Positions 43,477 through 55,455 of a DNA stretch of 64,000 nucleotides are shown here, piece by piece (the first letter of the stretch is position 1; every line of letters starts with the position of its first letter). The notes beneath the pieces were generated by a model. That model was not told where the DNA came from. It did no database searches and saw only the letters and a program-made list of their open reading frames with translations. Made by a program: the position numbers and the translations under genes. Source of the DNA: Aureobasidium sp. EXF-3400 (Eukaryota > Ascomycota > Dothideomycetes > Dothideales > Saccotheciaceae); contig SWBL01000084.1 in NCBI GenBank assembly GCA_024195585.1, positions 1 to 64,000 on the forward strand. The letters are read 5' to 3'.

Positions 43477-44513
43477 GATCAAAGAGCAGACAGAGTAAAC
43501 CACTGTTTGAGAATCTGGTTGTGTGTCGAGTGGGAGAGGTGGTTGAATGTCCAGCGATTGAAGGTGGGAAATTGGGCTGTTCGCGATGTGAATGTGAATG
43601 TAAACGCAACGAGAGTCCGGAATATTCTTCAACTTCCTCGATTCGCTTGACTCAATCTCATCTAGTCGTTCACTCAAAGGGCGGGATGCCAGCTAGGAAG
43701 CCAACACCAGTGAGATAACCACAAGCAATCACAAAATTTTCCGAGACATGTCAATGGTGGCTGTCTGACTCCATGTCTTCTACAGCGACTCAGAATAGGT
43801 ACTTAACAAGGTCTCGGATCGAGCAAAATCCATAGTAACAGAAGTAAGGAGTAGTCTGATCAAAATAGTATGGCTCTCATGTTCAAAGCTGGCATAACCG
43901 ACCAAACGACTTACCCATCGCTTTGTAGTTGAACTCACAACAATCGGTCGGGCATGGTTGATTCTCAATAAACAGTGTAAGCCGGCTCTCGAGTGTGGAG
44001 AACACTCAATGGCGGGAAGAGCAGCTAGAGAACAGTGTCACAGAGACACAACGCGTTGTAGCCTTTGTTGTGTAGATTGAGTGGTACAGAGTACTGTGTC
44101 TTGCAAGATCAGTCAACGACGAACAGACCTCAGCCATGATTGATGCTGCTTTGCACGCGACATGACAAGCGTGTTCTGGCAGTGATGCCGCATCTGCGTG
44201 CGAACGAGATTTTGATGTTGATTGCATCCATTGTATGTCATTGTAGATGAGATGTCACTGTGAGCCGCGAAAAGGCGCGATGTTCCTCATCCTCGGTTGA
44301 ACAGATCTCAACCTGGTGCGAGCGCCTGCTTTCCCGGTTCCGTTTTGGCTTCCCGCGTTGTACGCCGACACCACGTGCACGTGATATCGCACCCGACGTC
44401 ATCTAGGGGCAATTTCGTTTTCGAGACAGCCGTCTTCAAACTCACCGCTTTGGAGAATGCAAAAGTCGTGATTGTTCTCTTGACACAGGTTCTCACAACA
44501 AGAGTTTGTCAAC
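43477..44513. other. intergenic, divergent promoters
   Basis: About 1 kb between divergent genes. No coding exon, repeat or RNA gene recognised. Confidence 0.45.
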
Positions 44514-46196
44514 ATGTCGGAAGAACAGGAGATTCCAGACGAGCAGCAGGCCCAGGTGGTCTCTGAGCACCTCCCATCAGGCTATACTGCCGAATTCACT
44601 GGTAACAACAACTCTGGCTCTGGAGTAGAGGACTCTCTGAACCTCCAAGGTGGAGACATCCACAGAGACATTTTCAAGCTCAATGCCCAACCTCGCCAGA
44701 CCTTGCACCAAAGAGCAGCGACTTTCTCCGCTCCTCGCGTTCGCAGGGAAAGCTGGGACTCCGAATTGACAGCTGCTCAAACACGAGCTCCTGGTGCTTT
44801 CCGCCGCCAGTACATGCAGAGAAACCAAACCTTCAACACTGCTACTATGCCTGTTACCAGGAATTTCGTCGAGTTTTTGAACCTCTATGGAAGCTTCGCT
44901 GGTGAAGATCTCAACGAGTCTGACGATGAAGCTGTCGAAGACGAAGATGAGGAAGAGCAAGCCCCTGCAACCGAGAGCAGGCCACTTCTCGGCCGTCGCA
45001 AATCATCTCGAGCAGCACCCAAAGGTGACGCTGGTATGGTCAAATCCTTCTTCACACTTCTCAAGGCCTTTATCGGTACCGGCATCATGTTCCTACCAAA
45101 GGCATTCAGCAACGGCGGAATCCTGTTCTCTTCGTTGACTATGGTCTCTATCTCGTTGGTCTCGATGCTTGCTTTCCACCTGCTACTTAAATGCCGCAAC
45201 CAGTATGGAGGTGGTTATGGTGACCTCGGCAAAGCCATTGCTGGAGACAAGATGAGATCTCTTATCCTCGCCTCCATCACCATCTCGCAAATCGGCTTTG
45301 TTTGCGCTGGTGTTGTCTTTGTGGCTGAGAATCTCCACTCCTTCCTCGAGGCTGTTGTCAAAGGTGATATGCCTGTGTCAGTTGAAGCCTTGATCGCGAT
45401 GCAGCTTATCGTCCTGGTCCCCCTGTCCTTCATCCGTAACATCTCGAAGCTCGGCCCGGTTGCATTGTTGGCCGACGTCTTCATCCTCATCGGTCTTGGT
45501 TACATCTACTACTTTGACATCTCTACACTCGCCAAAGATGGCATTCACCCGGCCGTTCGGCTGTTCAACCCCAATTCGTTCACCTTAACCATTGGATCAG
45601 CCATCTTCACTTTCGAAGGCATTGGTCTTATCCTGCCTATCCAATCTTCCATGAAAAAGCCCCAGAACTTTGAGTGGCTTTTGGCTGTGATCATGCTCCT
45701 CATCACTATCATCTTCACTTCGGTCGGTGCCTTGTGCTACGCCACCTTCGGAGACGACACACAGATCGAGATTATCACAAACTTCCCCCAGGACAGCAAA
45801 CTTGTCAACGCTGTTCAGTTCTTGTACTCCATGGCTGTGTTGTTTGGTAACCCAGTCCAACTGTTCCCTGCCATGCGTATCATGGAAGGAAAGCTGTTTG
45901 GTCATCTGTCGGGCAAGAAGGACGTGCTCACCAAGTGGAAGAAGAACGCTTTCCGGACATTCTTGACTGGTGTCTGCATTGTCATCGCCATTGCAGGTGC
46001 TGGCAACCTGGACAGATTCGTCGCTCTGATCGGATCCTTCGCGTGTGTACCTCTGGTCTATATCTACCCTCCTCTCTTGCACTACAAGGGTTGTGCCGAG
46101 TCACGCCTTGCAAAGGCTGGCGACATCCTTTTCATGGTTATCGGTATTGGTATGATGATCTACACAACCGGCGTCACACTGGCGAACAGTTTCTAG
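44514..46196 (+). CDS. vacuolar amino-acid transporter, Avt3/Avt4-like (AAAP family)
   Basis: Single exon, 560 residues. Residues 1-170 are a hydrophilic, acidic N-terminal extension with SDDEAVEDEDEEEQ and RPLLGRRKSS just before the membrane part, as in fungal vacuolar AAAP proteins. The core starts VKSFFTLLKAFIGTGIMFLP (helix 1 with the unwound GTGIMFLP motif) and contains about 11 helices to the end, including GSAIFTFEGIGLILPIQSSM. Yeast Avt3 and Avt4 export neutral amino acids from the vacuole; the substrate here is inferred. Confidence 0.92.
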   Translation: MSEEQEIPDEQQAQVVSEHLPSGYTAEFTGNNNSGSGVEDSLNLQGGDIHRDIFKLNAQPRQTLHQRAATFSAPRVRRESWDSELTAAQTRAPGAFRRQYMQRNQTFNTATMPVTRNFVEFLNLYGSFAGEDLNESDDEAVEDEDEEEQAPATESRPLLGRRKSSRAAPKGDAGMVKSFFTLLKAFIGTGIMFLPKAFSNGGILFSSLTMVSISLVSMLAFHLLLKCRNQYGGGYGDLGKAIAGDKMRSLILASITISQIGFVCAGVVFVAENLHSFLEAVVKGDMPVSVEALIAMQLIVLVPLSFIRNISKLGPVALLADVFILIGLGYIYYFDISTLAKDGIHPAVRLFNPNSFTLTIGSAIFTFEGIGLILPIQSSMKKPQNFEWLLAVIMLLITIIFTSVGALCYATFGDDTQIEIITNFPQDSKLVNAVQFLYSMAVLFGNPVQLFPAMRIMEGKLFGHLSGKKDVLTKWKKNAFRTFLTGVCIVIAIAGAGNLDRFVALIGSFACVPLVYIYPPLLHYKGCAESRLAKAGDILFMVIGIGMMIYTTGVTLANSF

Positions 46197-46662
46197 GCGA
46201 TTGCAATCACGAAAGGATGTTGTATTCAGCTGCGTCTGTACGATATATGGAACGATAATGAAAATATGACCGCGAAAACCGGCTTGTGTAAAGCAAAGTA
46301 GTCTCCTTAGGCAGGATCCTGCAGGACCCTGCAAGAAAACAGTCACTTCACAAAATTGAATGAACGCATTAAGTGCTGAAAGCCCATGCAGGCTGAGGGA
46401 GTGAACACAAAAGTATTAAATAATCAAGTAGTGGTGTCTTACACCCAAAACTTTAGCCGCCGCGGTGTAGTGCGGGTTAGATGCTGACTGCGTGTTGATT
46501 TGAAAGATCTGCGAGGTGCAGCAATCATGTGAAGGATTTACGGAACACAGTAATCACAAAGGATCACATCCTGCGGGAACACTCGAGATCTAGCAACTAC
46601 AAATTCAAGATCGCTCGTTCGCTCCAGTGTCTTCTTGTCAAACTCCAGAATTTCCTTTGGTT
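46197..46662. other. intergenic
   Basis: Between the AAAP transporter and the first P450, same strand. Nothing recognised. Confidence 0.45.
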
Positions 46663-48280
46663 ATGATGCTGGAGGGCATGAATTACTGGTCAGTGTTATC
46701 GGGCACGATTTTCGGGGCCTTGCTTTTGCTTCTGTGCTACAGGGCTTTCTTTCACCCTCTGGCTCGATTTCCAGGTCCTCGACTTGCTTCGGTTACAGGT
46801 CTATGGCGACTCTGGCATTACATTATTGGAGACTGGTCTGAAGTGATCCTCGAGCTCCACAGAAAATATGGCAAGATTGTTCGACTGGCGCCAAATGAGC
46901 TATCAGTCGTGGACGAATCGGCCATGAAGGCTCTCTTTGGTCATAACACAGCTGCCATCAAGAGCAAATGGTATTCCGCGTTTCAAAGCCCTCGGGGAGC
47001 GCCAAACGCACTAGCCACCCAAGATCCCAAAATCCACGCTGGTATCCGCCGCAGATTTGCTCCTGCCTTCAAGATGACCGTCCTGCTACGACAGGAAGAT
47101 TCTATACAGAAATATTTGGACAAGCTCTGGCAGTCGCTCGAAAAGCCTGCTTCAGATGGTACGGTCATTGATATGTGCCATTATACAGAGACTGTGACTT
47201 GGGACATCATAGGTCAACTCTGTTTTGGAGAACCACTGGGCGCGATCGTTGGCCCTGAGGGCTTAGATCTTGCGAACATTTTGAATAGATTGCTGATGAT
47301 GTCCACAATACTGGGACATGTCTGGGGTCAGATTGCCTGGGTTGACAATCCTGTGACACGATTCATTGGCATGAAAAATCCTATTCAAGAGTCTTTTGAG
47401 TGGGCGTCTTTGAAGGTTCGTCAGCATGAGGAAGCTGATCGCAGTAACATTGAGCCTGATACGGTTGACTACTTTCTCGGCTGGAGAGATGCCCAAGGAA
47501 AGCCAGCGACACATCTCGAAGTCGTCGAGGGTGCTTTCGCAGTCACGTAAGTTCATCAACATGCAGCATGTTCTTCTCGACAACGTGTTCTCACTATGAA
47601 CTCACAGTGGTGCTGGAGCAGATACTGTGGCAATCGCAATGCGAGCAGCTTTGTACCACCTGAACACCAACCCCGAGGTACTTCAGAAATTGAGAGAGGA
47701 GATCGATGCTGTCGATGCTGGCGGACCGCTTTCTTACAAACAGACTCAACAACTTCCTTACTTGAAGGCTGTTGTGAGGGAAAGTCTAAGAATGTATTCT
47801 TCGGTACCAGCGCAACTGTATCGCATCGTCCCCTCAGGTGGTCTGTCAATCGATGGCCATTTTATTCCTTCTGGAACAGTGGTTGGTATAAGCAGTCTGG
47901 CACAAAACAGAGATCCCGCGATCTATGGGCAAGATGCGAACATCTTCAACCCTGACCGATGGCTGGGGGATGAAAGCAAAGCACGATATCTCGAGGCTGC
48001 TCTGTTCAACTTTGGAGGCACAGGTATACGTTCCTGTCCAGGTCGAGATCTCGCAATGGTAAGCCGATAAAATGCGCTTTGCTATTCAAGCTGACTTTCA
48101 CAGATTGAGCTGTACAAGTTCATTGCCCAGATGGTCCAGAAGTTCGAATTTGAGCTGGTAGATCAGGCACATCCATTCTCCGTGAAGACTTATTTCTTCG
48201 CCATTCAGAGCGGTATGCGGATGAGAGTTTCCAACCGCAAGAGATCCGTCAGACTACGCAAGGAGTCTGCTGAGACTTGA
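46663..48280 (+). CDS. cytochrome P450 (P450-A), pisatin-demethylase/benzoate-type
   Basis: Three exons, 46663-47546, 47608-48058 and 48104-48280; 503 residues. N-terminal anchor helix (SVLSGTIFGALLLLLCYRAF), then HPLARFPGPRLA. The I-helix has the normal oxygen-activation motif GAGADTVAI (near 296-304), the K-helix ExxR in KAVVRESLRMY, and the heme loop FGGTGIRSCPGRDLAM with Cys438. The overall pattern is that of ER-bound class II P450s related to pisatin demethylase and similar aromatic-compound oxidases; the substrate is unknown. First gene of a run of four tailoring/degradative enzymes. Two ATGs are adjacent at the start (46663 and 46666). Confidence 0.92.
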
Positions 48281-48382
48281 GGCTGGTCATATCGGACCAG
48301 CAAAGAAGATGGAGTGTAATCATAGTTTTACGGTGTTCTCAGTGTTCTTTCCAAAACTGATGGTATCTTTCAATTGCCAAGA

Positions 48383-48399
48383 GTGGGGGTGGGGTGGGG
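48383..48399 (+). promoter_or_regulatory. three adjoining CreA-type (SYGGRG) sites before the amidase gene
   Basis: GTGGGG occurs at 48383-48388, 48389-48394 and 48394-48399, about 160-175 bp before the amidase start. SYGGRG is the binding consensus of the carbon-repression factor CreA. Clustering strengthens the case, but binding is inferred. The same tract has three G runs. Confidence 0.5.
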
Positions 48400-48558
48400 T
48401 CAGGATTCAGCTACCCCAACGGCTGTCGGCAGGTCCGACTTATCTACCTACCCCATCGGGCACCACGTTGGCCGTGATTTGATGTAACATCTTCAACAAG
48501 ATGTCCTTCAGCATGTGTAATCCTTCTGTCGTTCACTTGATTCCTAACGCACACCAAT

Positions 48559-50384
48559 ATGTCCATTGTCTCGCTTGCAGAGGGTAGTTTGTAAGACCCC
48601 TAACACACCAATAGATAAGCAGAACCGCGAATCTAACCTCTCAGGCCCACCGTCACTAAGGAAGAACTACATGCTGCTGCCAAAGGAAGAGGCTTTTCCA
48701 TCCCGGTAGACAGTCAGGATGAGACGGACTTTCTCCTACTGCAAAACAGCTTCGATGCCGTTGCTTCAGCTGTAGCAGCTCTTCCTGACTACATTGACCC
48801 AAGGCTCGAGCCAGTTCCAGTAGAAAGTGGAGAGCGGAAATGGATCAAGCCAAGTTCAGAAGAGAATCCCCTTAATGCTTGGTCGTACAAGGTGAGTGGG
48901 ATTTTCATGTTTTGAGGTTAGACGATTCTTAACAATATCATCAGACAACCCTCAAGGCATCTTCTCCGACAAGCACAGTACTTGCCGGGAAGACTCTGGC
49001 CATGAAGGATAATGTTAGTGTGGCTGGAGCACCTTTACGTTTGGGCACTGCGCCTGAATTGTTCAAGGGTGGAAAACATGCTATCAGTGAGATCGACGCA
49101 ACAGTGGTCAAACGGATCCTCGAGGCCTCTGGTACCATTGCTGGAACTGCAGTGTGCGAAAACTTCAGCTTATTCCCTACTTCTGTTTCAGCAGACAGTG
49201 GACCGGTCCATAATGCATGGGCGCAGGGCTATATGACCGGAGGCAGTAGCTCGGGATGTGCTTCACTGGTTTCGGCAAAAGACGTCAAAGACTGGAACGA
49301 GAAGCATGGTTTGACCTTCAAGACAACAGCCCTTGAGGAAGGGGGCGTAGACATGGCGATTGGTGGAGACCAGGGAGGTTCTATTCGCGCGCCAGCATCT
49401 TTTGGCGGATTTTATGGGCTCAAGCCTACTACAGGACTGGTTCCCTATACAGGAATAGTCTCCATTCTACCAATGATTGACTCGACAGGACCCATGGCTA
49501 GATCTATTGAGGACATTGCACTGTTACTTGGCGTCATCGCAGGCTACGATGGCATCGATCCTCGTCAAACGCCAGAGACGCCTCTTCGTCAAGCTGTACC
49601 CGACTACACAGGTCTCCTCGCCGAATGGCAAGCAGCCAAAAAGGAAGCCGGCGAATGGACCGCATCAGCCGCAGCAAAAGGCCTCCGGATCGGCATCCTC
49701 AAAGAAGCATGGGAGATCGCCGGCCTAAACACCAACGTGGCCGCGATCGTCAGGGCTGCAGCGGAGAGATTCAGTAAGCTCGGGGCAGAAGTCCACGAAG
49801 TATCGGTGCCACTGCATCTGCTAGGCCCATCCATTTGGACCGTTGCAGGTCGCGAGGCAATCCCCCGATTTTTCGAGAACAGAGCTTCCGATTTGCTTTC
49901 TCATCCTTTGCCAGGGCTTGAGCCGAACCCGACGGATCAGACTTTCTATGACAAGTTGGTCTACAAGAACCCGGCTGTCATTAATGTTGTGCTCAACGCC
50001 GAGCACATGGAAACTAAATATGGACCTTCGCTTACACGCAAGGCTCATATGCTGGTGCATCAGCTGCGCGCAGAGTATGACAAAGTATTCGAGAAGGTTG
50101 ATATTTTGATCACACCGACAACGCCGACCGTGGCAAACAAGCACTGCAATTATACTAGTGTCATGGAGATTGCACAAAAGGCTGTGGGTGTGACACTAAA
50201 TACTTCACCTTTCAACTGCTCTGGACATCCTGCAATGTCAATTCCATGTGGTTGGTCAGAGACCAGCGATGGCGAAGGCAAGCTTCCGGTCGGTATGCAG
50301 CTTGTAGGTAAGAGATGGCATGAGATGGATATCTTGAAAGCTGCCTCTGCTTGGGAAGTGCTAGGTAAAGGACTGGATTCATAG
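48559..50384 (+). CDS. amidase-signature hydrolase
   Basis: Three exons, 48559-48590, 48645-48891 and 48945-50384; 572 residues. Splicing TT|G gives MSIVSLAEGSLPTVTKEELH. The amidase-signature Ser-cisSer-Lys triad is visible: Lys in TLAMKDNVSVAG, Ser in the MTGGSSSGCAS loop, and Ser in GGDQGGSIRAPASFGGFYGL. No signal peptide, so probably cytosolic. Members hydrolyse carboxamides, ureido groups or nitrile-derived amides to acid and ammonia; the substrate cannot be read off. Context (two P450s and an FAD monooxygenase) favours breakdown of an aromatic or heterocyclic amide. CreA-like sites lie upstream. It converges with the FAD monooxygenase, ends 209 bp apart. Confidence 0.93.
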
Positions 50385-50593
50385 TTCTATGCGATTCGGA
50401 CGAACGAGAGATCAAAGAAATTGAAAATGGAACGTGAATTCATGATATATAACGCCCGGGTACTAGTTGCAGTGATGATAGCCATCTTTCAGTTCCCATG
50501 CTTCGCTTTAGTAAAAACAGACCCTCATTAACGTATTTAGTTGTTGCATGTACGCCTTTGCGCGTCGATTTGTAGTTTGACGGATGAAAACAT

Positions 50594-52112
50594 CTAGTCC
50601 CAGTCACCGGCACCAAGCTCGACGGGTCTGCCGTTTTTCATGGCATCCATGATCTCGTCGATGTTCCATGGCTCGTAGCGGTAGCCGGGAGGGTAGTTGG
50701 GAGGAACGCGCTCGTCGTCCTCGTGTCTAATACCCTTCTTCATACCATCGACAATGTTGTCGTAGTTTGAGTGGATGTAGTGCTCGGGGTCGTGGCTCCA
50801 AACCCACTTGGGAAGCTTGGGAGCAGCTTTGCGGGGGTCGAGCTTTACTTTCTCCCAGTCGGTGTCCTGGAGGAGCTCTGCGTTGCTGAAACCGAGCTTC
50901 TGTGCGCAAGAGTTGCGGATGAAACTGCAATGGATGTTAGAAAGTGATTTTAGATCGGAGTAAATGTGTGACTTACCGAACTCTGACGTGAGCACGGACG
51001 GCGTCGTCGATGTGGTCCTTGCCGCCAAGTTGCAGGCAAGAGGCGATAGTGACGGCATCCTCAATGGCTTGAGTGGCGCCGTTACCAGAGGCAGGCAAGA
51101 AGGAGTGAGCAGCATCACCAATCTGGACGACACGAGCTCCGGGCGACAACCAGGTAGGCTGGGGGTTTCTCCACAGAAGCTCGAAGTTGATGATGGTGTT
51201 GTCTGGTGTGCACTTTACAAGTCTCTTGAAGATGGGTGCCCACTTGTTGGGTCCAGGGACCTTGTCCATACCCTCCAAGACTTCCTCGTGGTCGATGGTG
51301 TTGTTCCAAGACTCGGCTTCGCTACCAGTGGCGTCGTGGTTCATGATCCAAATCATGGTGTCAGGGCGGGTGAGGGTCAAGGCGTAAGTGCCAGGGCCAA
51401 GCCATGTACGGACGATAGGGTTCTGGCCGTTGACCATGGAGAAGAACTCCTTGACCTCAGGGTCCTTGTCAAGGTTCTCGATGGGGAAAGCAGCTCTCCA
51501 CATGGCTCTGCCTGAGGAGACTGCTCTAACCTGACCACCGACAAGCTTCTGAGACTTGGAGCCGACACCGTCGGCGGCAATGACAACATCGGCTTCGTAC
51601 TTCTGGCCGTCGTCACAGAGAACACCAGCCTTGTTGTTCTCGACGTCCTCGTAGTAGTCGACGACACGGCGACCGAATTCGACCTTGACACCAAGAGATT
51701 CGACCTGGTTGACGAACATCTTGTAAACGAGAGGGCGCATCTGGAAAGTACCAGGAGGAGTGCCAGGGTCGAGACCCTGAGCCTTCAGACGGTCGGCAAC
51801 TCTGAGGGGCTTGATCATTTGCTGACCAGAGTGCATGAAGGTCTCAATGTAGGCATCGTGGAGACCGATAGAGTCGTACTCCTTCTTCATCTCAGGCCAG
51901 TGGTTGAAGAAGCGGGTAGCGCTGAGACCCATGAAGTACATGTCTCCGGCGGTGTTGATTGTCGCATTGCGCTCGAGGACTCTGACATTGTGGCCCTTGC
52001 GAAGACATTCGAGAGCAGCAGACAAACCTGCAAGACCAGTACCGACAATGAGAACGTCGATGCCAGACTTGGGGTAAGAGCCCAGAGGCTTAGATTCCAT
52101 CTTGGTCGTCAT
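50594..52112 (-). CDS. FAD-dependent monooxygenase, salicylate-hydroxylase-like
   Basis: Two exons, 52112-50977 and 50924-50594; 488 residues. FAD Rossmann motif near residue 20: IDVLIVGTGLAGLSAALECL and VRVLER; the DG motif VVIAADGVGSKSQK; the GD motif VVQIGDAAHSFLPASGNGAT. This is the PHBH-fold group A monooxygenase set that hydroxylates aromatic rings using NAD(P)H. The C-terminus is longer than in simple salicylate hydroxylases and ends in a Tyr/Pro-rich, acidic stretch (PPNYPPGYRYEPWNIDEIMD). It shares a 1.6-kb divergent promoter region with P450-B. Confidence 0.93.
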
Positions 52113-53712
52113 GTTGATGACAGTTCGGAGAATTGATCTTGGTGAAACGAGAGTTGATGCATCTTTTCAACGGGATGTTGGCATGTTTTTGTGTTTTGTG
52201 TAGTTGTTGCTCGCACTCCAAAATCTCCGATAAACCCCATGCAGGCACGAGAAGATCGCAAGTCGGTGGTTTGTTGATGCCGGAGAGGCGTGACAATGGG
52301 TTCGGGTCTCCAAGAGAGTCCGGACGGAAAAGCTTCATGACGAGCATGATAGCCAGGATCAACGCTCGCACATGCCTTGCTAGTGCTGCTGCCAACCATG
52401 ACGGCGACACTCGACTCTGCGACCGGGGGAGACAAGCCACCAAAGCGACACCTTGTCACGACTCACGACAAGTGCCTCAAACACGTCCCCGCCCGACAAG
52501 TCGTCTGGGCAAAGAATCCCTCAAGCCATGGGGCTCTGGGGGGTGCGTGCCTGCCTTGCTTGACAAACTCTCGTGTTCCGTCTGTGCGTCGGCGCGGGCC
52601 GACGACACGACGACGTCCTCTGCAGGAGCAGGAGCACTGCTCATCGCTGCTCGAAATTCACCTCGAAGGCAATCCTAGCAACTCCGAAAGTCGTCCCGCC
52701 AGTCACACGTTCCTGATCGTCCAAAACACTCTCTTGCTTTGACTCAAGCTCTTGATCGAGTCGGTCTCGGACTCGTAACGTCGAGCGAAACTATCGTCCA
52801 CAAGTCTCCGTCTCGGACCCCGTGCCTGTTACACTGCTTCGTCCACGAGAATGCTGTGTGAGGCTGCTATTGTTGTCTCTGTACTGTACTACATACCCAC
52901 ATATCTCGCCCCCACATGTCCATGGGACATCATGTCTCGATCTTGATGTACCCACGTCCTGCTTGGTCCCAGATAACCGACCAGATTGAGTTGTGCCGCA
53001 CCCCAGTAGTCACTTGTCTGCTGCGGCTGTGGCCTTTGTAGCGTCGGCATCCCAGCTAAGCTTCACTTCGCAATTAGCCTCCCTTGGCTAGTTGCCAGCC
53101 TCGCACTCTATTTCCCAGAGCCTGCGCTATGGGACGCTATGGTATGTGTCAACGTAACTGCTCCATTGCCCATGCAACGCACCATGCAGCCAGGCAGATC
53201 TTGCCATCTTTTCTCGACCAATTACCTTTTGTGGTTTATTGTTGCTGCAGTGAGGATCTCATCAGCATGCTGCGATACCCTTCCAGAATCTGACCAACAT
53301 GTGGTCTCGAGAGACGTCCCTTTTCAAGCTCTTTGTTCTTTTCCGATTCCTACACGGCTATGCTCATTTCTGTCAGCAAAGACACCTATACTCGCCACGA
53401 TTCATGGAACCAGCCTTACGCTTTTGTGTTGGCTGAGTGCTCGGGCTTGGAGCGAGCAGATCTCATGAATCATCGTGCAGCGTCGATTCTTGGGCTTGCA
53501 TGCCCACACCCAAAGCCCCCTGTTGGAACCTTTCCGAAGTGTCTGATCGCGGATCGACACATCGTTTCCATGTGAGTTTTAGACTCGAGCATATTGTCAG
53601 GCTCACGCTTCACGGCACGTTGGAGTCTCGATCGCCTGGTTCTTCTTGAGTTAACATCTCTGTCCTCCCGCTCTTTGATCTCCCTCTCATTCCCTCTCTT
53701 CTGTAAGTCACA
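52113..53712. other. divergent promoter region of FAD monooxygenase and P450-B
   Basis: 1.6 kb, no coding exon recognised. Small frames at 53084-53649 show no family pattern. Confidence 0.45.
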
Positions 53713-55455
53713 ATGCAGCCCCTCACGTTAGCTGCCATCGGCATTGCCCTTGTGGCCTTTGTGGCCATCTCCGTCTTGAACAATGCACGGCGTCCCAAGA
53801 AAGCAGAGGCGGAACATCGATTGCCTGGGCCAAAGCTGTTGCCAATCATTGGACGCATCCACGACATGCCCATCCAAAAGATGTGGATCAAGTTCAAGGA
53901 GTTTGCAGATATCCATGGCCCCATCTACTACACCGAAATGCTTGGCACAAGCTTCATCATCGTCTCTGATGAGAAGATTGCCGAAGAGCTTCTTGTCAAG
54001 AAAGCCAAGTACAACTCTGACAGGCCTGCCGTCCCATCGCTCTTTGACTCGAAGAGTACTCATGGCTCTATGGAATACCTTCCCTTGATGGGCAAGAACC
54101 GTAAGACATACCTACCTTATGGTCTCTCATGGACTGACTAACATGGTATAGAATACTGGGCTAGACAACGTCGCTTCACACATGGCTACCTGACCCAGGC
54201 CACCAACGCTGGCTACTATGGTGTTATGCAACATGAGGTTAAGCGATGGATGTTCCGTCTCCTTGAGAACCCCGATGCCTTCAACTACACTCTCGAGGAC
54301 ATGGCTTCCAAGATCATGTGCACACTGAACTGGGATGACCCAAGCTTGAGTGAGTACTGCATTGGTAGTGCCTGGGGTCTACTCACTCAAATGTCTCCTG
54401 CCGGCCCTATCACCAACATTCTCACTCCCTTGTGGCGACTCCCTGAAATCATCAACCCATGGAAGAAGGCTGAGCACAAGCGTCACGACGAACAGCAACG
54501 TTGGTGGATGGAAAACCTCGTCCGCGTCAAGACTCAGATGAAGGCAGGCACCGCTCGCTGGAGTTTCACAAAGCAGTTCCTCGAGACCGAAAAGACTAAC
54601 AACCTCTCTGGTGACTACGAAGCATCCTCTGTTCTCGGTATGCTTGCACTGGTAGGAATCTTCACTGTCGCTGGCCCTCTCAACTACTTCCTCGTCGCCA
54701 TGGTCCACCACCCTGAATGGCTAGAGAAGGTTCAAAAGGAGATTGATGAGCAACTCAAAGGACGTATGCCCAACATCGAGGACTTCCCAAAGCTTCCTAC
54801 CCTTCGCGCTTGCATCAAGGAATCAATGCGTTGGCGCCCTAACGTTCCTACCGGTGTCGCCCACGAAGCCGAGCAGGACGATTACTACCGTGGTTACCTT
54901 ATTCCCAAGGGTGTTCGCATCCTGCCCCTTGACTAGTAAGTTTGATCACTTCTTTCATTGGCTTTCCGTGCATTAACATGGGCCTCTAGTGCATTCCTCC
55001 TGAACCCAGTCAAGTACCCGGACTCAGAGAGCTACCGCCCTGAACGCTGGCTTGAAGCCGACTGGCCAACCTACCAAGAGCCACTGACACAATACCCCAC
55101 CATCAAGGGCATGACATCTTTCGGTTTTGGACAAAGACAGTGTCTCGGCATGTCCTTGACGCAGGACGAGCTCATTGTGGCTTGCGGAGCGCTAGCGTGG
55201 GCGTACAACCTCAAGCGCAAGGTCGACCCTGTCACCGGCCAGGAGATCGAAGTCCCCACCGACAAGTGCAACTCTCTTCTTATCGTCAAGCCCGATCCCT
55301 TCGAGATGGCCTTTGAGCCTCGCAGCGAGGCTCGCAAGGCAGACGTCATCCGGGAGTGGAAGTTGTCGGAGGCTAAGGACCTCGAGGAGCGGGCTGCGTA
55401 TGCTAAGGCAGCCGCGCTTGGACAGACGAAAAAGTTTGACGACATTGTCATCTAA
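53713..55455 (+). CDS. cytochrome P450 (P450-B) with atypical I-helix
   Basis: Three exons, 53713-54100, 54152-54935 and 54990-55455; 545 residues. Anchor helix at 4-24 (LTLAAIGIALVAFVAISVLN), then HRLPGPKLLPIIGRIHDM. K-helix ExxR in RACIKESMRWRP; PERW loop SYRPERWLEADWP; heme loop SFGFGQRQCLGMSLTQ with Cys442. The I-helix reads LALVGIFTVAGPLNYFLVAM (about 284-303): the usual (A/G)Gx(D/E)T(T/S) acid-alcohol pair is absent, replaced by VAGPLN. That may mean unusual oxygen activation or a non-monooxygenase reaction. Probable partner of the neighbouring FAD monooxygenase. It ends in a charged helix. Confidence 0.92.
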
